Shown: positions 44,856 through 53,083 of the stretch, in pieces
Position numbering within the stretch: the first letter of the stretch is position 1
Layout of the letters: the number at the start of each line of letters is the position of its first letter
Source: Steroidobacteraceae bacterium
GTDB taxonomy: Bacteria > Pseudomonadota > Gammaproteobacteria > Steroidobacterales > Steroidobacteraceae
Assembly: GCA_027531255.1 (NCBI GenBank)
Contig: JAPZRU010000012.1
Location: 62,001-126,000 of the forward strand
Direction of reading: 5' to 3'
DNA length: 64,000 nucleotides
Made by a program: the position numbers and the translations under genes
Notes under the pieces: model-generated
Told to the model about the DNA's origin: nothing
Database searches by the model: none
Seen by the model: only the letters and a program-made list of their open reading frames with translations

Positions 44856-45217
44856 TGGCAGGGTGTCCGGTGGAAAGGCGCTGGCATTGTGCCCGAGGCG
44901 GACCGAGGGGGCGAACCCGGACGGCGACGCGCGCGAATACGTGGAGCGCGGGCGACGGCGCGCGCCGGAGACGACGAGCGCCGGCGGGCGCTCGGTGGGA
45001 TTGATGACGAATTGCCAGTGGTTGGAGACGCGAATCGAAGTGCGTCCCGGATGAGGGCTGGAGTGATGCGGCCGCCGGGCGCGAAGACGACCGCGGTCGG
45101 CGGGATCTCGGGAGAGGCAGGGCTCGACCGCATCACCGCGCGGACTCGTTCCAGTCTCGCACTGCGCGGACCGTGAAGGCGGTATCCGGGGGCGGCGGGC
45201 GGAACAACCCGGCGGTC

Positions 45218-45253
45218 GAAACAAAAAGGGCCCGGAAGACCGGGCCCTTTTCG
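45218..45253 (-). terminator. Terminator after tRNA-Gln
   Basis: AAAGGGCCCGG and CCGGGCCCTTT pair perfectly (45225-45235 with 45240-45250) around a 4-base loop. The minus-strand transcript ends in a T run (TTTTTGTTT). It is 4 bases past the tRNA 3' end. Confidence 0.9.
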
Positions 45254-45256
45254 TTC

Positions 45257-45330
45257 TGGCTGGGGGACTAGGATTCGAACCTAGATTGACGGAGTCAGAG
45301 TCCGCTGTCCTACCGTTAGACGATCCCCCA
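45257..45330 (-). tRNA. tRNA-Gln (CTG anticodon)
   Basis: A 74-base tRNA on the minus strand with CCA encoded. The acceptor stem pairs TGGGGGA with TCCCCCA; the T arm contains GGTTCGAATCC; the anticodon loop reads CTCTGAC with CTG as anticodon (CAG codons). It lies 68 bases downstream of rpsI on the same strand with a terminator right after it, so it may be co-transcribed with rplM-rpsI. Confidence 0.96.
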
Positions 45331-45398
45331 AGTTCCGCGCCACCCGACGCCGGCGGGCCCCGGTGAAGGACCCGCGCCGGCGCGAGGGCGAAGCGCGA

Positions 45399-45788
45399 TC
45401 AGCGCTTCGAGAACTGGGTGCCGCGACGCGCCTTCCGGCGGCCGACCTTCTTGCGCTCGACCTCGCGCGCGTCGCGCGAGACGAAGCCGGCGACGCGGAG
45501 CGGACGACGCAGCGTCTCGTCGTACGACATCAGTGCGCGCGTCAGGCCGAGCCGGATGGCGCCGGCCTGGCCGGTGATGCCGCCGCCCTCGACCGCGACT
45601 TCGACGTCGAACTTGTCGGTCAGCTGCACGAGCTCGAGCGGCTGGCGGACGATCATGCGACCGGTCTCGCGGCCGAAGAACTCGTCGAGCGAGCGCTCGT
45701 TGACGGTGATCTTGCCGCTGCCCGGCTTGAGATACACGCGCGCCGTCGAGGTCTTGCGGCGGCCGGTTCCGTAGTACGTCGTGGGCAT
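45399..45788 (-). CDS. rpsI: 30S ribosomal protein S9
   Basis: A 129-residue S9 starting [21 protein letters not shown] and ending in the conserved [14 protein letters not shown], whose C-terminal Arg reaches the P-site tRNA. Second gene of the rplM-rpsI operon, 38 bases after rplM. Confidence 0.98.
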   Translation of the reverse strand: MPTTYYGTGRRKTSTARVYLKPGSGKITVNERSLDEFFGRETGRMIVRQPLELVQLTDKFDVEVAVEGGGITGQAGAIRLGLTRALMSYDETLRRPLRVAGFVSRDAREVERKKVGRRKARRGTQFSKR

Positions 45789-45826
45789 CTTCGAACCTTG
45801 CGTTGTCGGTTACGCGCGAGCGGGCT

Positions 45827-46258
45827 TCAGCCCAGCTCCAGCGCCTTCGGCTGCTGCGCCGCGTGCGGGTGCTTGTCGCCCGCGAACACGTGCAGCTTCT
45901 TGTACATCTTCCGGCCGAGCGGGCCCTTGGGGAGCATGCCCTTCACGGCGATCTCGATCGCGCGCTCCGGGTGCTCGGCCAGCATCTTCTGCAGGCCGAT
46001 GCTCTTGATCCCGCCGATCGCGCCGGTGTGCCAGTAGTAGGTCTTGTCGCGCAGCTTGTTGCCGGTGACCGCGACCTTCTCGGCGTTCAGCACGATGATG
46101 TTGTCGCCGCAGTCGACGTGCGGCGTGTAGATCGCCTTGTGCTTGCCGCGCAGGCGCATGGCCAGCTGCGTCGCGAGGCGGCCGAGCGTCTTGCCCGAAG
46201 CGTCGACGACGAACCAGTCGCGGCGCACGGTCGAGGGCTTGGCGAGAACCGTCTTCAT
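45827..46258 (-). CDS. rplM: 50S ribosomal protein L13
   Basis: A 143-residue L13 with the conserved start [47 protein letters not shown] and [24 protein letters not shown] at 46258. Transcribed from a clear promoter at 46321-46348 with a leader of about 55 bases that may carry autoregulatory structure (not resolved here). Confidence 0.98.
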   Translation of the reverse strand: MKTVLAKPSTVRRDWFVVDASGKTLGRLATQLAMRLRGKHKAIYTPHVDCGDNIIVLNAEKVAVTGNKLRDKTYYWHTGAIGGIKSIGLQKMLAEHPERAIEIAVKGMLPKGPLGRKMYKKLHVFAGDKHPHAAQQPKALELG

Positions 46259-46320
46259 GGTCGTGGATCCAGGCGAAAAGGGTACTGCGGGACCGAGACC
46301 GGCCCGACGAAAGGCGCGAG

Positions 46321-46348
46321 AGTCTACTGGAAGCGGCTCCGCTTGCAA
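46321..46348 (-). promoter_or_regulatory. Promoter of rplM-rpsI
   Basis: On the minus strand TTGCAA (46348-46343), a 16-base spacer and TAGACT (46326-46321). The spacing and boxes are good for a sigma-70 promoter and the position fits the divergent rplM gene. Confidence 0.65.
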
Positions 46349-46449
46349 AGTCCCGAATCGACTGCGAAACCGGGTGCGAACCACCCTGCCGTCCGGGCTC
46401 GGCGCCGGCGCGCCGGCACTGGGTGGCCACCCTGCCCCGGCTCGCTCCA

Positions 46450-46455
46450 TATAAT
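46450..46455 (+). promoter_or_regulatory. TATAAT -10 element directly before coq7
   Basis: A perfect TATAAT at 46450-46455 lies 9 bases before the coq7 ATG (46465). Transcription would start only a few bases before or at the ATG, implying a leaderless or nearly leaderless mRNA. The -35 region (TGGCCA, about 46426-46431) is weak. Confidence 0.5.
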
Positions 46456-46464
46456 ATAGTGTCC

Positions 46465-47124
46465 ATGGCTACGAACTTCCGTACGCAGACCGGCGGAGAC
46501 CGCTTATTTTCATTTCTGGATCAGTCACTTAGAGTGATCGGCGGGGTCCGCCTCGGCGGCTCCGGACGGCCGGCGCCGAAACCGCCGGCGGGCGCCGGCG
46601 CCGAGCCGCTGACGAGCTTCGAGCAGCGCCACGCCGCGGCGCTGATGCGCGTGAACCACGCCGGCGAGATCGCCGCCCAGGCCCTGTACCAGGGCCAGGC
46701 CCTGGTCGCGCGGGACGCCGCAACCCGCGCGCACCTGCTCGCGGCGGCCCGCGAGGAGGTGGACCACCTCGACTGGTGCGCCGACCGGGTCCGGGACCTC
46801 GGCTCGCGGACCAGCCTGCTGACCCCGCTCTGGTACGCAGGATCGGCGACGATCGGCGCCGTGGCGGGCCTCGCGAGCGACCGCGTCAGCCTCGGGTTCG
46901 TCGCCGAGACTGAGCGGCAGGTCGAGGGCCACCTCGCCGAACACCTGGATCGCCTGCCGCGCGCGGATCTCGAGAGCCGCGCGATCCTCGAGCAGATGAA
47001 GGCCGACGAGGTGAAGCACGGCCGTGAAGCGCTCGCGCGCGGCGGCGTCGCACTGCCCCGCCCGGTGCAGCAGGCGATGCGGCTCGTGGCCCGCGTGATG
47101 ACGCGCACCGCCTACTACGTCTGA
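46465..47124 (+). CDS. coq7: Ubiquinone hydroxylase Coq7 (demethoxyubiquinone monooxygenase)
   Basis: A 219-residue di-iron hydroxylase for the penultimate ring hydroxylation of ubiquinone. Iron ligands are in [31 protein letters not shown] and MKADEVKHG. It replaces UbiF-type flavoproteins in many proteobacteria, so the flavin hydroxylases at 35.9-38.5 kb probably cover other positions. ATG at 46465 is preferred to one at 46423 because it follows TATAAT and starts the family-like [15 protein letters not shown] region. Confidence 0.94.
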   Translation: MATNFRTQTGGDRLFSFLDQSLRVIGGVRLGGSGRPAPKPPAGAGAEPLTSFEQRHAAALMRVNHAGEIAAQALYQGQALVARDAATRAHLLAAAREEVDHLDWCADRVRDLGSRTSLLTPLWYAGSATIGAVAGLASDRVSLGFVAETERQVEGHLAEHLDRLPRADLESRAILEQMKADEVKHGREALARGGVALPRPVQQAMRLVARVMTRTAYYV

Positions 47125-47299
47125 GCCGTCGCGCACTCGGACTTGCGCCGCCGCGGGTATTCAGACTTTCACCGAAGTTCCGAGTCCAAGCGGCCGTCGC
47201 CGCTGAAGATTCGCTTGCGGAACAGCGCGTTATGTTCTACAAAGTCGCGCAATCGTCTCCGCCTGGCGACGCGTCTTCGAACAACGAGGGGCCCGAAGA

Positions 47300-48046
47300 A
47301 TGGAAGAACAGGTGAAGCCGCTCAGCGACCTGCCGGCCATCAACCGGTTCCTCAGCTACTGCCGCATCCGGACGGTCCCGTCGAAGACGGTGATCATCCA
47401 CGCCGGCGACCTGCCCGACGTCCTCTACTACATCATTGGCGGCTCGGTCGAAGTGATGATCGAGGACGAGGACGGCAACGAGATGGTGCTGGCCTACCTG
47501 AACAAGGGCCAGTTCTTCGGCGAGATGGGCCTGTTCCAGCACGACCAGCCGAGCCGCAGCGCCTGGGTGCGCACGCGCCAGAGCTGCGAACTCGCCGAGA
47601 TGACCTACCCCCGCTTCCGCCAGATCGCGGCCGAGAGCCCGGGCCTGATCTTCGAGCTCGCGACGCAGCTCGCGACCCGCCTCGACCGCACCAACCGCAA
47701 GCTCGGCGACCTCGCGTTCGTCGACGTCACCGGTCGCGTCGCGCACGCGATCATGGACCTCTGCGGCGAGCCGGACGCGATGACGCACCCGCAGGGCATG
47801 CAGATCAAGGTGAGCCGGCAGGAACTGTCGCGGCTCGTCGGCTGCTCGCGCGAGATGGCGGGCCGCGTGCTCAAGGTGCTCGAGGAGCAGGGCCTGCTCA
47901 AGGCCACCGGCAAGACGATCGTGGTGTACGGCGCGCGGCCGAAGGCCAAGACGCGCCCGTTGATCGTGCCGACCAAGGAGATGCGCGAGAAGCTCGCGAA
48001 GGCCGCGCCGCGGGACGACGACGAGGACGACGACGACGAAGAGTGA
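47300..48046 (+). CDS. CRP/Vfr-like cAMP-responsive regulator with acidic tail
   Basis: A 248-residue CRP-family protein. The cyclic-nucleotide domain has FFGEMGLF and RSAWVRTRQSCELAEM, keeping the Glu, Arg and Ser that bind cAMP in E. coli CRP. The helix-turn-helix VSRQELSRLVGCSREMAGRVLKVLEEQ is near-identical to that of CRP/Vfr and ends in GKTIVVYG. CRP normally stops just after this point; here about 38 more residues follow, ending in RDDDEDDDDEE. A GAACA-N8-TGTTC inverted repeat lies at 47220-47237 upstream. It is probably a global regulator. Confidence 0.92.
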   Translation: MEEQVKPLSDLPAINRFLSYCRIRTVPSKTVIIHAGDLPDVLYYIIGGSVEVMIEDEDGNEMVLAYLNKGQFFGEMGLFQHDQPSRSAWVRTRQSCELAEMTYPRFRQIAAESPGLIFELATQLATRLDRTNRKLGDLAFVDVTGRVAHAIMDLCGEPDAMTHPQGMQIKVSRQELSRLVGCSREMAGRVLKVLEEQGLLKATGKTIVVYGARPKAKTRPLIVPTKEMREKLAKAAPRDDDEDDDDEE

Positions 48047-48119
48047 GGCACCGGCGCGCCTGCGCGCACCGGCGATTCTCGCCGCCCGCAGCACCGCCTG
48101 GGCCGCCCGCGCCGCGTGC

Positions 48120-49037
48120 TCAGGCCGCGGCGGCCTGCTCGCGTGCGCTCTTGCCGCCGAGCGCTACGACGAGGTCCGCGAGCAGCGCGGCGAGCTCGCC
48201 GGCCATCATCGCGAAGTCCGCGTCGAACTGCCCCTGGGCGTCGGTCTCGCCGCCGTCCGCCGCCTCGTCCTGCACCTCGAGGAAGTCGATGCGCTTGACC
48301 TGCAGCTTGGTCGTAAGCACGAACGACACGCGGTCGTTCCACGTCAGGCCGAGCCGCGTCGGCTGCAGGCCGTCCTGCAGGTGCTGCTGCACAGGCTTGC
48401 CGTCGAGCGGGTGCCGCGCGTAGCGCACGAGAGCCTTCGACGGCGCCGCGCCCTGCAGCTCGAGATCCTGGTCGATCGTGAAACGCAGCGGCGCGTCGCC
48501 GGCCCGCAGCCACGCGGCCATCGCGAGGTGCGGCGCGTGCTCCGTGTCGACCGGCGTGATCGGGAACGTGCCGAGCGTCTCGCGGAGCATCTCGACGAGC
48601 TCCTCCGCGCGCGGCGCGCCGGCGGCCTCGACGCAGAACCAGCGACCCGCGGGGTCGAGCCATGCGCGCGTGACACGGCGGCGCACGAACGCGCGCGGGC
48701 GCATTTCGTCGGCGACGCGCAGCTTCAGCTCGCGCAGCTGGCGGCGCCCGACCGGGAAGCCCTGCTCCTGCTCCAGCAGGTCGGCGCGCTCCTTCACTTC
48801 CTGCCGGATCACGGACGCCGGCAGCAGCCGCTGGTCCACGCCGAGCGCGAACAGCTGCTGCAGGCCGACCGTGTGGACGAGCCGCTCGCCCGCGGCGGGC
48901 GCGACCCAGCCGCGGCTCAGCATCTCGAGCGGGCCGCACGGCTGCAGGCGACGGCGCTGCAGGCGCTCCTCGAGGTCGCAGGGCGAGAGGTCCCAGTCGG
49001 CGGGCAGGCGGTAGACGACGAGGTTCTTGAACCACAT
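48120..49037 (-). CDS. rdgC: Recombination-associated protein RdgC
   Basis: A 305-residue ring-forming DNA-binding protein that limits RecA. Start MWFKNLVVYRLPADW, the SRGWVAPA loop, VVRKEVKERADLL-like VIRQEVKERADLLEQEQGFPVGRRQLRELKLRVADEMRPRAF and a C-terminal LTWNDRVSFVLTTKLQVKRIDFLEV all match. Length is normal (about 303). ATG at 49037. Convergent with the CRP-like gene, 73 bases apart. Confidence 0.96.
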   Translation of the reverse strand: MWFKNLVVYRLPADWDLSPCDLEERLQRRRLQPCGPLEMLSRGWVAPAAGERLVHTVGLQQLFALGVDQRLLPASVIRQEVKERADLLEQEQGFPVGRRQLRELKLRVADEMRPRAFVRRRVTRAWLDPAGRWFCVEAAGAPRAEELVEMLRETLGTFPITPVDTEHAPHLAMAAWLRAGDAPLRFTIDQDLELQGAAPSKALVRYARHPLDGKPVQQHLQDGLQPTRLGLTWNDRVSFVLTTKLQVKRIDFLEVQDEAADGGETDAQGQFDADFAMMAGELAALLADLVVALGGKSAREQAAAA

Positions 49038-49164
49038 GGCGGCGGCACTCGGCGGGCCGCGCAGTATACGGGCGCAGGCGCGCGGTGCACGCGAAGTGGA
49101 GGGACCGTGAGGCGCCCGGGCGCGACTTGACGCGACCGACTCGATGTGAGCACGCGGCGTCCGT

Positions 49165-49848
49165 TCAGGCGTACGCGCCCGTGCCCTTCGCGATCTCCTC
49201 GCGCATCCGCCGGATCGTCGCCGCGTAGTCCTTCGCGCCGAAGATCGCGGAACCCGCGACGAACGTATCGGCGCCCGCGCGCGCGATCTCGCCGACGTTG
49301 TCGACCTTCACGCCGCCGTCGATCTCGAGGCGGATCTCGCGGCCCGAGGCGCGGATCCGCTCGCGCGCCTCGCGCAGCTTGGCCAACGCGCCCGGAATGA
49401 ACTGCTGGCCGCCGAAGCCGGGGTTCACCGACATCAGAAGCACGAGGTCGATCCGGTCGATGGCGTAGTCGAGCCAGGCGAGCGGCGTCGCCGGGTTGAA
49501 CACGAGGCCGGGCCGGCAGCCGTGCTCGCGGATCAGGCCGATCGTGCGGTCGACGTGCTCGCTCGCCTCGGGGTGGAACGTGATGTACGTGGCGCCGGCC
49601 CTGGCGAAATCCGGGACGATCCGGTCGACCGGCTTCACCATCAGGTGCACGTCGATCGGCGCGGTGACCCCGTGCTTCCTGAGCGCCTCGCAGACCAGCG
49701 GGCCGATCGTCAGGTTCGGCACGTAGTGGTTGTCCATCACGTCGAAGTGGATCCAGTCGGCGCCGGCGGCGAGCACGGCGTCCACTTCCGCGCCGAGGCG
49801 CGCGAAGTCGGCGGAGAGGATCGACGGGGCGATGATCGGTGCGGGCAT
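49165..49848 (-). CDS. rpe: Ribulose-phosphate 3-epimerase
   Basis: A 227-residue TIM-barrel epimerase of the pentose phosphate pathway. Motifs: [34 protein letters not shown] (metal-binding His and Asp), [28 protein letters not shown] and [13 protein letters not shown] at 49848. It lies 28 bases downstream of the MbcA/ParS/Xre-type gene on the same strand. Confidence 0.97.
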   Translation of the reverse strand: MPAPIIAPSILSADFARLGAEVDAVLAAGADWIHFDVMDNHYVPNLTIGPLVCEALRKHGVTAPIDVHLMVKPVDRIVPDFARAGATYITFHPEASEHVDRTIGLIREHGCRPGLVFNPATPLAWLDYAIDRIDLVLLMSVNPGFGGQQFIPGALAKLREARERIRASGREIRLEIDGGVKVDNVGEIARAGADTFVAGSAIFGAKDYAATIRRMREEIAKGTGAYA

Positions 49849-49876
49849 GGCTCGGGCTCGGACGGAATCGGGGTGC

Positions 49877-50254
49877 TCAGCGACCGGACAGCAGGTGCGC
49901 GACCGTCACGAGCGCGTCGACGCCGCCGTCCATCATGTAGTGGATCGGCGTCTCGCCCTTGAACGGCGTCTCGCGGCGGGGCTCGTGCACCCATCGGAAC
50001 GCGCGCTCGCCGGTCACGCCGTTCTTCGCGAGCGCCGCGTGGATGCCGGTGATGATCTGGATGCGCTTCTGCTGCGCGGGCGTCAGCCGCGGCCCCTGGC
50101 CGACGCGGTAGCGCCGCAGCACCGCGACCGAGGGGCAGCGCAGCAGGCGGCAGGTCTGGATCTCGGACAGTTCCCACGCGTCGGTGACGCGGAAGAACGA
50201 CTGCAGCGCGGGCGGGAGCCGCGCGCTCGTGTCAGCGGATGCCCCGGTGCTCAC
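49877..50254 (-). CDS. MbcA/ParS/Xre-type (DUF2384) antitoxin-like protein
   Basis: A 125-residue protein. The N-terminal two-thirds is a helical, Xre-like region ([26 protein letters not shown]), and the C terminus has the toxin-binding domain signature [29 protein letters not shown]. Antitoxins of this group pair with RES-domain NAD-degrading toxins, but no such gene is adjacent: it lies between djlA and rpe. It may be a domesticated orphan. GTG at 50254 overlaps the end of djlA by 23 bases; no later start preserves the helical part. Confidence 0.72.
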   Translation of the reverse strand: MSTGASADTSARLPPALQSFFRVTDAWELSEIQTCRLLRCPSVAVLRRYRVGQGPRLTPAQQKRIQIITGIHAALAKNGVTGERAFRWVHEPRRETPFKGETPIHYMMDGGVDALVTVAHLLSGR

Positions 50255-51089
50255 AGATGGTCTCGTAGGCTTCGCGGATGCGCTGGGTCTTTTCCTTCGC
50301 CAGCTCCTGCATCGACTCCGGCAGGCCGCGCGCGATCAGCTTGTCCGGATGGTTCTCGTTCATCTGGCGACGATACGCCTTCTTGACCTCGTCGTCGCTC
50401 GCGGTGGCCGCGACGCCGAGGATCTCGTACGCCGTGCGCAGCCGCTGGCTCGCGGCCGCCGCCGCACCGGACCCGCCGTGCCCGGCACCGGGCCCCGACC
50501 CGTGGCGGGCGCCGGCGGACCCGCCGCTCCACGTGCGGCCCTGCTGCAGTCGCAGCGCCGCCTCCTGCGAGGCCAGTTCGAGGGCGCCGAAACCGAGCCC
50601 GCCCGCGATCGCGTGCAGCCGGGCGCGCACCGGGCCCTGCAGGTCGTTGCCGGCGAGCGCCGCACGCATCTGGATCTCGACGAAGAATCGCAGCAGGTCG
50701 TGCCGCGGCCCGCAGAGCGCGCGCAGGCGCGCGAGCTCCGCCTCGGCCGGATAGTCGGGCTGCTTGCCGCGCGTGAACTCGTCGATCGCGCGCTGCACGT
50801 CGGCCGGCTGCAGCTGCATCAGCCGCATCACGTGGCGCGCGGCGTCGATCTCGCGCTCGGAGACGCGACCGTCCGCCTTCGCGAGGTGGCCCATCACCGC
50901 GAACGCCGTGCGGAACAGCGCCTCGCCGATCGCCGCCGGATCCGAGTCGTCGGGCAGCCGACGCGGTTCGGCCTTCGCCTTCTGCTGCGAGAGGTCGTAG
51001 CCGTGGCCGATCACCGCGCCCACGGCGGCGCCGACCGGCCCGGCGACCAGCCCGATCAGCGCTCCGACCACCTTGCCCGTCCAGCCCAT
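50232..51089 (-). CDS. djlA: Co-chaperone DjlA
   Basis: A 285-residue membrane-anchored J-domain protein. The N-terminal membrane segment VVGALIGLVAGPVGAAVGAVIG is Gly-rich and dimerising as in DjlA. A TerB-like helical domain follows (ALFRTAFAVMGHLAKADGRVSEREI), then a Gly/Ala linker and a C-terminal J domain (YEILGVAATASDDEVKKAYRRQMNENHPDK, with HPD). It stimulates DnaK at the inner membrane. ATG at 51089. Divergent from purC by 163 bases. Confidence 0.94.
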   Translation of the reverse strand: MGWTGKVVGALIGLVAGPVGAAVGAVIGHGYDLSQQKAKAEPRRLPDDSDPAAIGEALFRTAFAVMGHLAKADGRVSEREIDAARHVMRLMQLQPADVQRAIDEFTRGKQPDYPAEAELARLRALCGPRHDLLRFFVEIQMRAALAGNDLQGPVRARLHAIAGGLGFGALELASQEAALRLQQGRTWSGGSAGARHGSGPGAGHGGSGAAAAASQRLRTAYEILGVAATASDDEVKKAYRRQMNENHPDKLIARGLPESMQELAKEKTQRIREAYETICEHRGIR

Positions 51090-51252
51090 CGGCCACGCCG
51101 CCCCGCTTCCTTGACCCTGCTTTCCCGCCGCGGCGAGAATGCCCGGCGAAGTCTCGCGGAACCGGGTCCCGTCGCCGGACCGCCCATACTACCAGCCGCG
51201 CCCTCGCCGCCTCCGCCCACCCGGCACCACCTCCGCCAGCCCGCCGCCCACC

Positions 51253-52140
51253 ATGACCGATGCCGTTTTCGAGACGAACCTCTCGGGCCTGAAGCTCATC
51301 CACCGCGGCAAGGTCCGCGACATCTACGAGCTCGACGCCGAGCGGATGCTGATCGTCACCACGGACCGCCTGTCGGCGTTCGACGTCGTGCTGCCGGACC
51401 CGATCCCCGGCAAGGGGCGCGTGCTCACCGAGATCTCGAACTTCTGGTTCGGGCGCACCGGCCACGTGGTGCCGAACCACCTCGACGACGCGCCGGTCGA
51501 GCGCTACGTGACCGACCCGGCCGAGCGCAGGCTGCTGCGCCACCGCGCGATCGTCGTGCGGCGCCTGAAGGCGCTGCCGGTGGAAGCGGTCGTGCGCGGC
51601 TACCTGATCGGGTCCGGCTGGAAGGACTACCAGCGCACGGGCGAGGTGTGCGGCGTGAAGCTGCCGGCGGGCCTGCGCATCGCGGATCGCCTGCCGCAGC
51701 CGATCTTCACGCCCGCGACCAAGGCGGCGGTCGGCGAGCACGACGAGAACGTCAGCTTCGAGCGGGTCGCGGCGACGATCGGCGCGGAGCTCGCGGAACG
51801 GATGCGCCGCACCGCGCTCGCGCTCTACGAGTTCGCGACGCGCCACGCGCTGTCCCGCGGCATCATCATCGCCGACACCAAGTTCGAGTTCGGCGTGGAC
51901 GGTCACGGCCGCCTCGTGCTGATCGACGAGGCGCTGACGCCCGACTCCTCGCGCTTCTGGCCGGTGGCGAGCTACGAGCCGGGCCGCAATCCGCCGTCGT
52001 TCGACAAGCAGTACGTGCGCGACTACCTCGAGACGCTCGACTGGAACAAGAAGGCGCCGGGGCCGCGGCTGCCGCCAGAGGTCATCGAGCGGACGAGCCG
52101 AAAGTACCTCGAAGCGCTGGAACTGCTGACGGGCGAGTGA
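51253..52140 (+). CDS. purC: SAICAR synthase
   Basis: A 295-residue phosphoribosylaminoimidazole-succinocarboxamide synthase. Motifs: [74 protein letters not shown] and [15 protein letters not shown]. It is of the longer yeast/Xanthomonas-type rather than the short (237-residue) E. coli type, a lineage clue. ATG at 51253. Confidence 0.97.
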   Translation: MTDAVFETNLSGLKLIHRGKVRDIYELDAERMLIVTTDRLSAFDVVLPDPIPGKGRVLTEISNFWFGRTGHVVPNHLDDAPVERYVTDPAERRLLRHRAIVVRRLKALPVEAVVRGYLIGSGWKDYQRTGEVCGVKLPAGLRIADRLPQPIFTPATKAAVGEHDENVSFERVAATIGAELAERMRRTALALYEFATRHALSRGIIIADTKFEFGVDGHGRLVLIDEALTPDSSRFWPVASYEPGRNPPSFDKQYVRDYLETLDWNKKAPGPRLPPEVIERTSRKYLEALELLTGE

Positions 52141-52162
52141 AACCGGCGAGGCTGCCGCCTCG

Positions 52163-52978
52163 TCAGTCGACCCCTGCTGCGCCCGCCCACTGCACGATGC
52201 GCCGTTGCAGGTCCCGGACACCGTCGGTCAGCGCCGCGGGTCCGGGCTGCAGGATGATCGAGGACTTCACCTCGTGCAACGCGCCGCTCTTCACGGCCGG
52301 CACGTCGGCCCAGCCGGGCCGAGCGCTCACGAGTTCCGGGCGAAACTTCTTGCCGCACCACGAGCCGAGGATCAGGTCGGGCGCGCGCCGCGGCACCTCG
52401 AGGGGATCCGCGACGATGCGGTTCTTCCCGAGCGACTCGCGCGCGAGCTCCGGGAACACGTCGTCGCCGCCGGCGATCCCGATCAGCTCCGACACCCAGC
52501 GGATGCACGAGATCTGCGGCTCGTCCCACTCCTCGAAGTAGACCTTCGGCCGGCGCGGGAGCGCGTCCGCCGCCCGGCGGATCGCGTCGAGCCCCGCCTC
52601 CAGTTCGTCGCAAAGCGCGCTCGTCTTCGCCTCGCAGCCGATCAGGCCGCCGACGGTGCGCATCATCCGGAAGATCTCGGCGACGGAGCGATGGTTGAAG
52701 ACGTGCACCTCGATGCCGCGGCGCACGAGCTCCGCGGCGATGTCCGCCTGCAGGTCCGAGAAGCCGAGCACCAGGTCGGGCTCGAGATCGACGATCCGCT
52801 CGATCTTCGCGCTGGTGAAGGCCGACACCCGCGGCTTCTCCCTGCGCGCGCGGGGCGGGCGCACGGTGAAACCCGAGATGCCGACGATGCGGCGCTCCTC
52901 GCCGAGCAGGTAGAGCGTCTCGGTCGTCTCCTCGGTCAGGCAGACGATGCGTTCGGCGTAGGTGCGGTAGGCGCTCAC
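52163..52978 (-). CDS. BtuF-like substrate-binding protein without signal peptide
   Basis: A 271-residue protein of the BtuF/FhuD-type helical-backbone binding family: RIVCLTEETTETLYLLGEERRIVGIS, KIERIVDLEPDLVLGFSDLQADIAAEL, FEEWDEPQISCIRWVSELIGIAGG. It lacks any visible signal peptide; the GTG start gives SAYRTYAERIV straight into the first domain. No permease or ATPase lies nearby. It may be a cytoplasmic corrinoid-binding or regulatory relative, or its export signal is absent because the true start is different. Confidence 0.82.
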   Translation of the reverse strand: MSAYRTYAERIVCLTEETTETLYLLGEERRIVGISGFTVRPPRARREKPRVSAFTSAKIERIVDLEPDLVLGFSDLQADIAAELVRRGIEVHVFNHRSVAEIFRMMRTVGGLIGCEAKTSALCDELEAGLDAIRRAADALPRRPKVYFEEWDEPQISCIRWVSELIGIAGGDDVFPELARESLGKNRIVADPLEVPRRAPDLILGSWCGKKFRPELVSARPGWADVPAVKSGALHEVKSSIILQPGPAALTDGVRDLQRRIVQWAGAAGVD

Positions 52979-53083
52979 GGAGGCTCCTCGGGAGGCCCGC
53001 TACCTTAGCGGGTGCCCGGCGCCGCGGGCCAGAGGCGGGGCCCCTCGCTTGCCACGGCCCACGACCGGTGCAAGTCTGGCCGC

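Noticed and set aside
45257..45330. tRNA-Gln as a phage or island attachment site
   Set aside because: No integrase, no duplicated tRNA 3' end and no island-like genes are present nearby; the neighbours are core genes.
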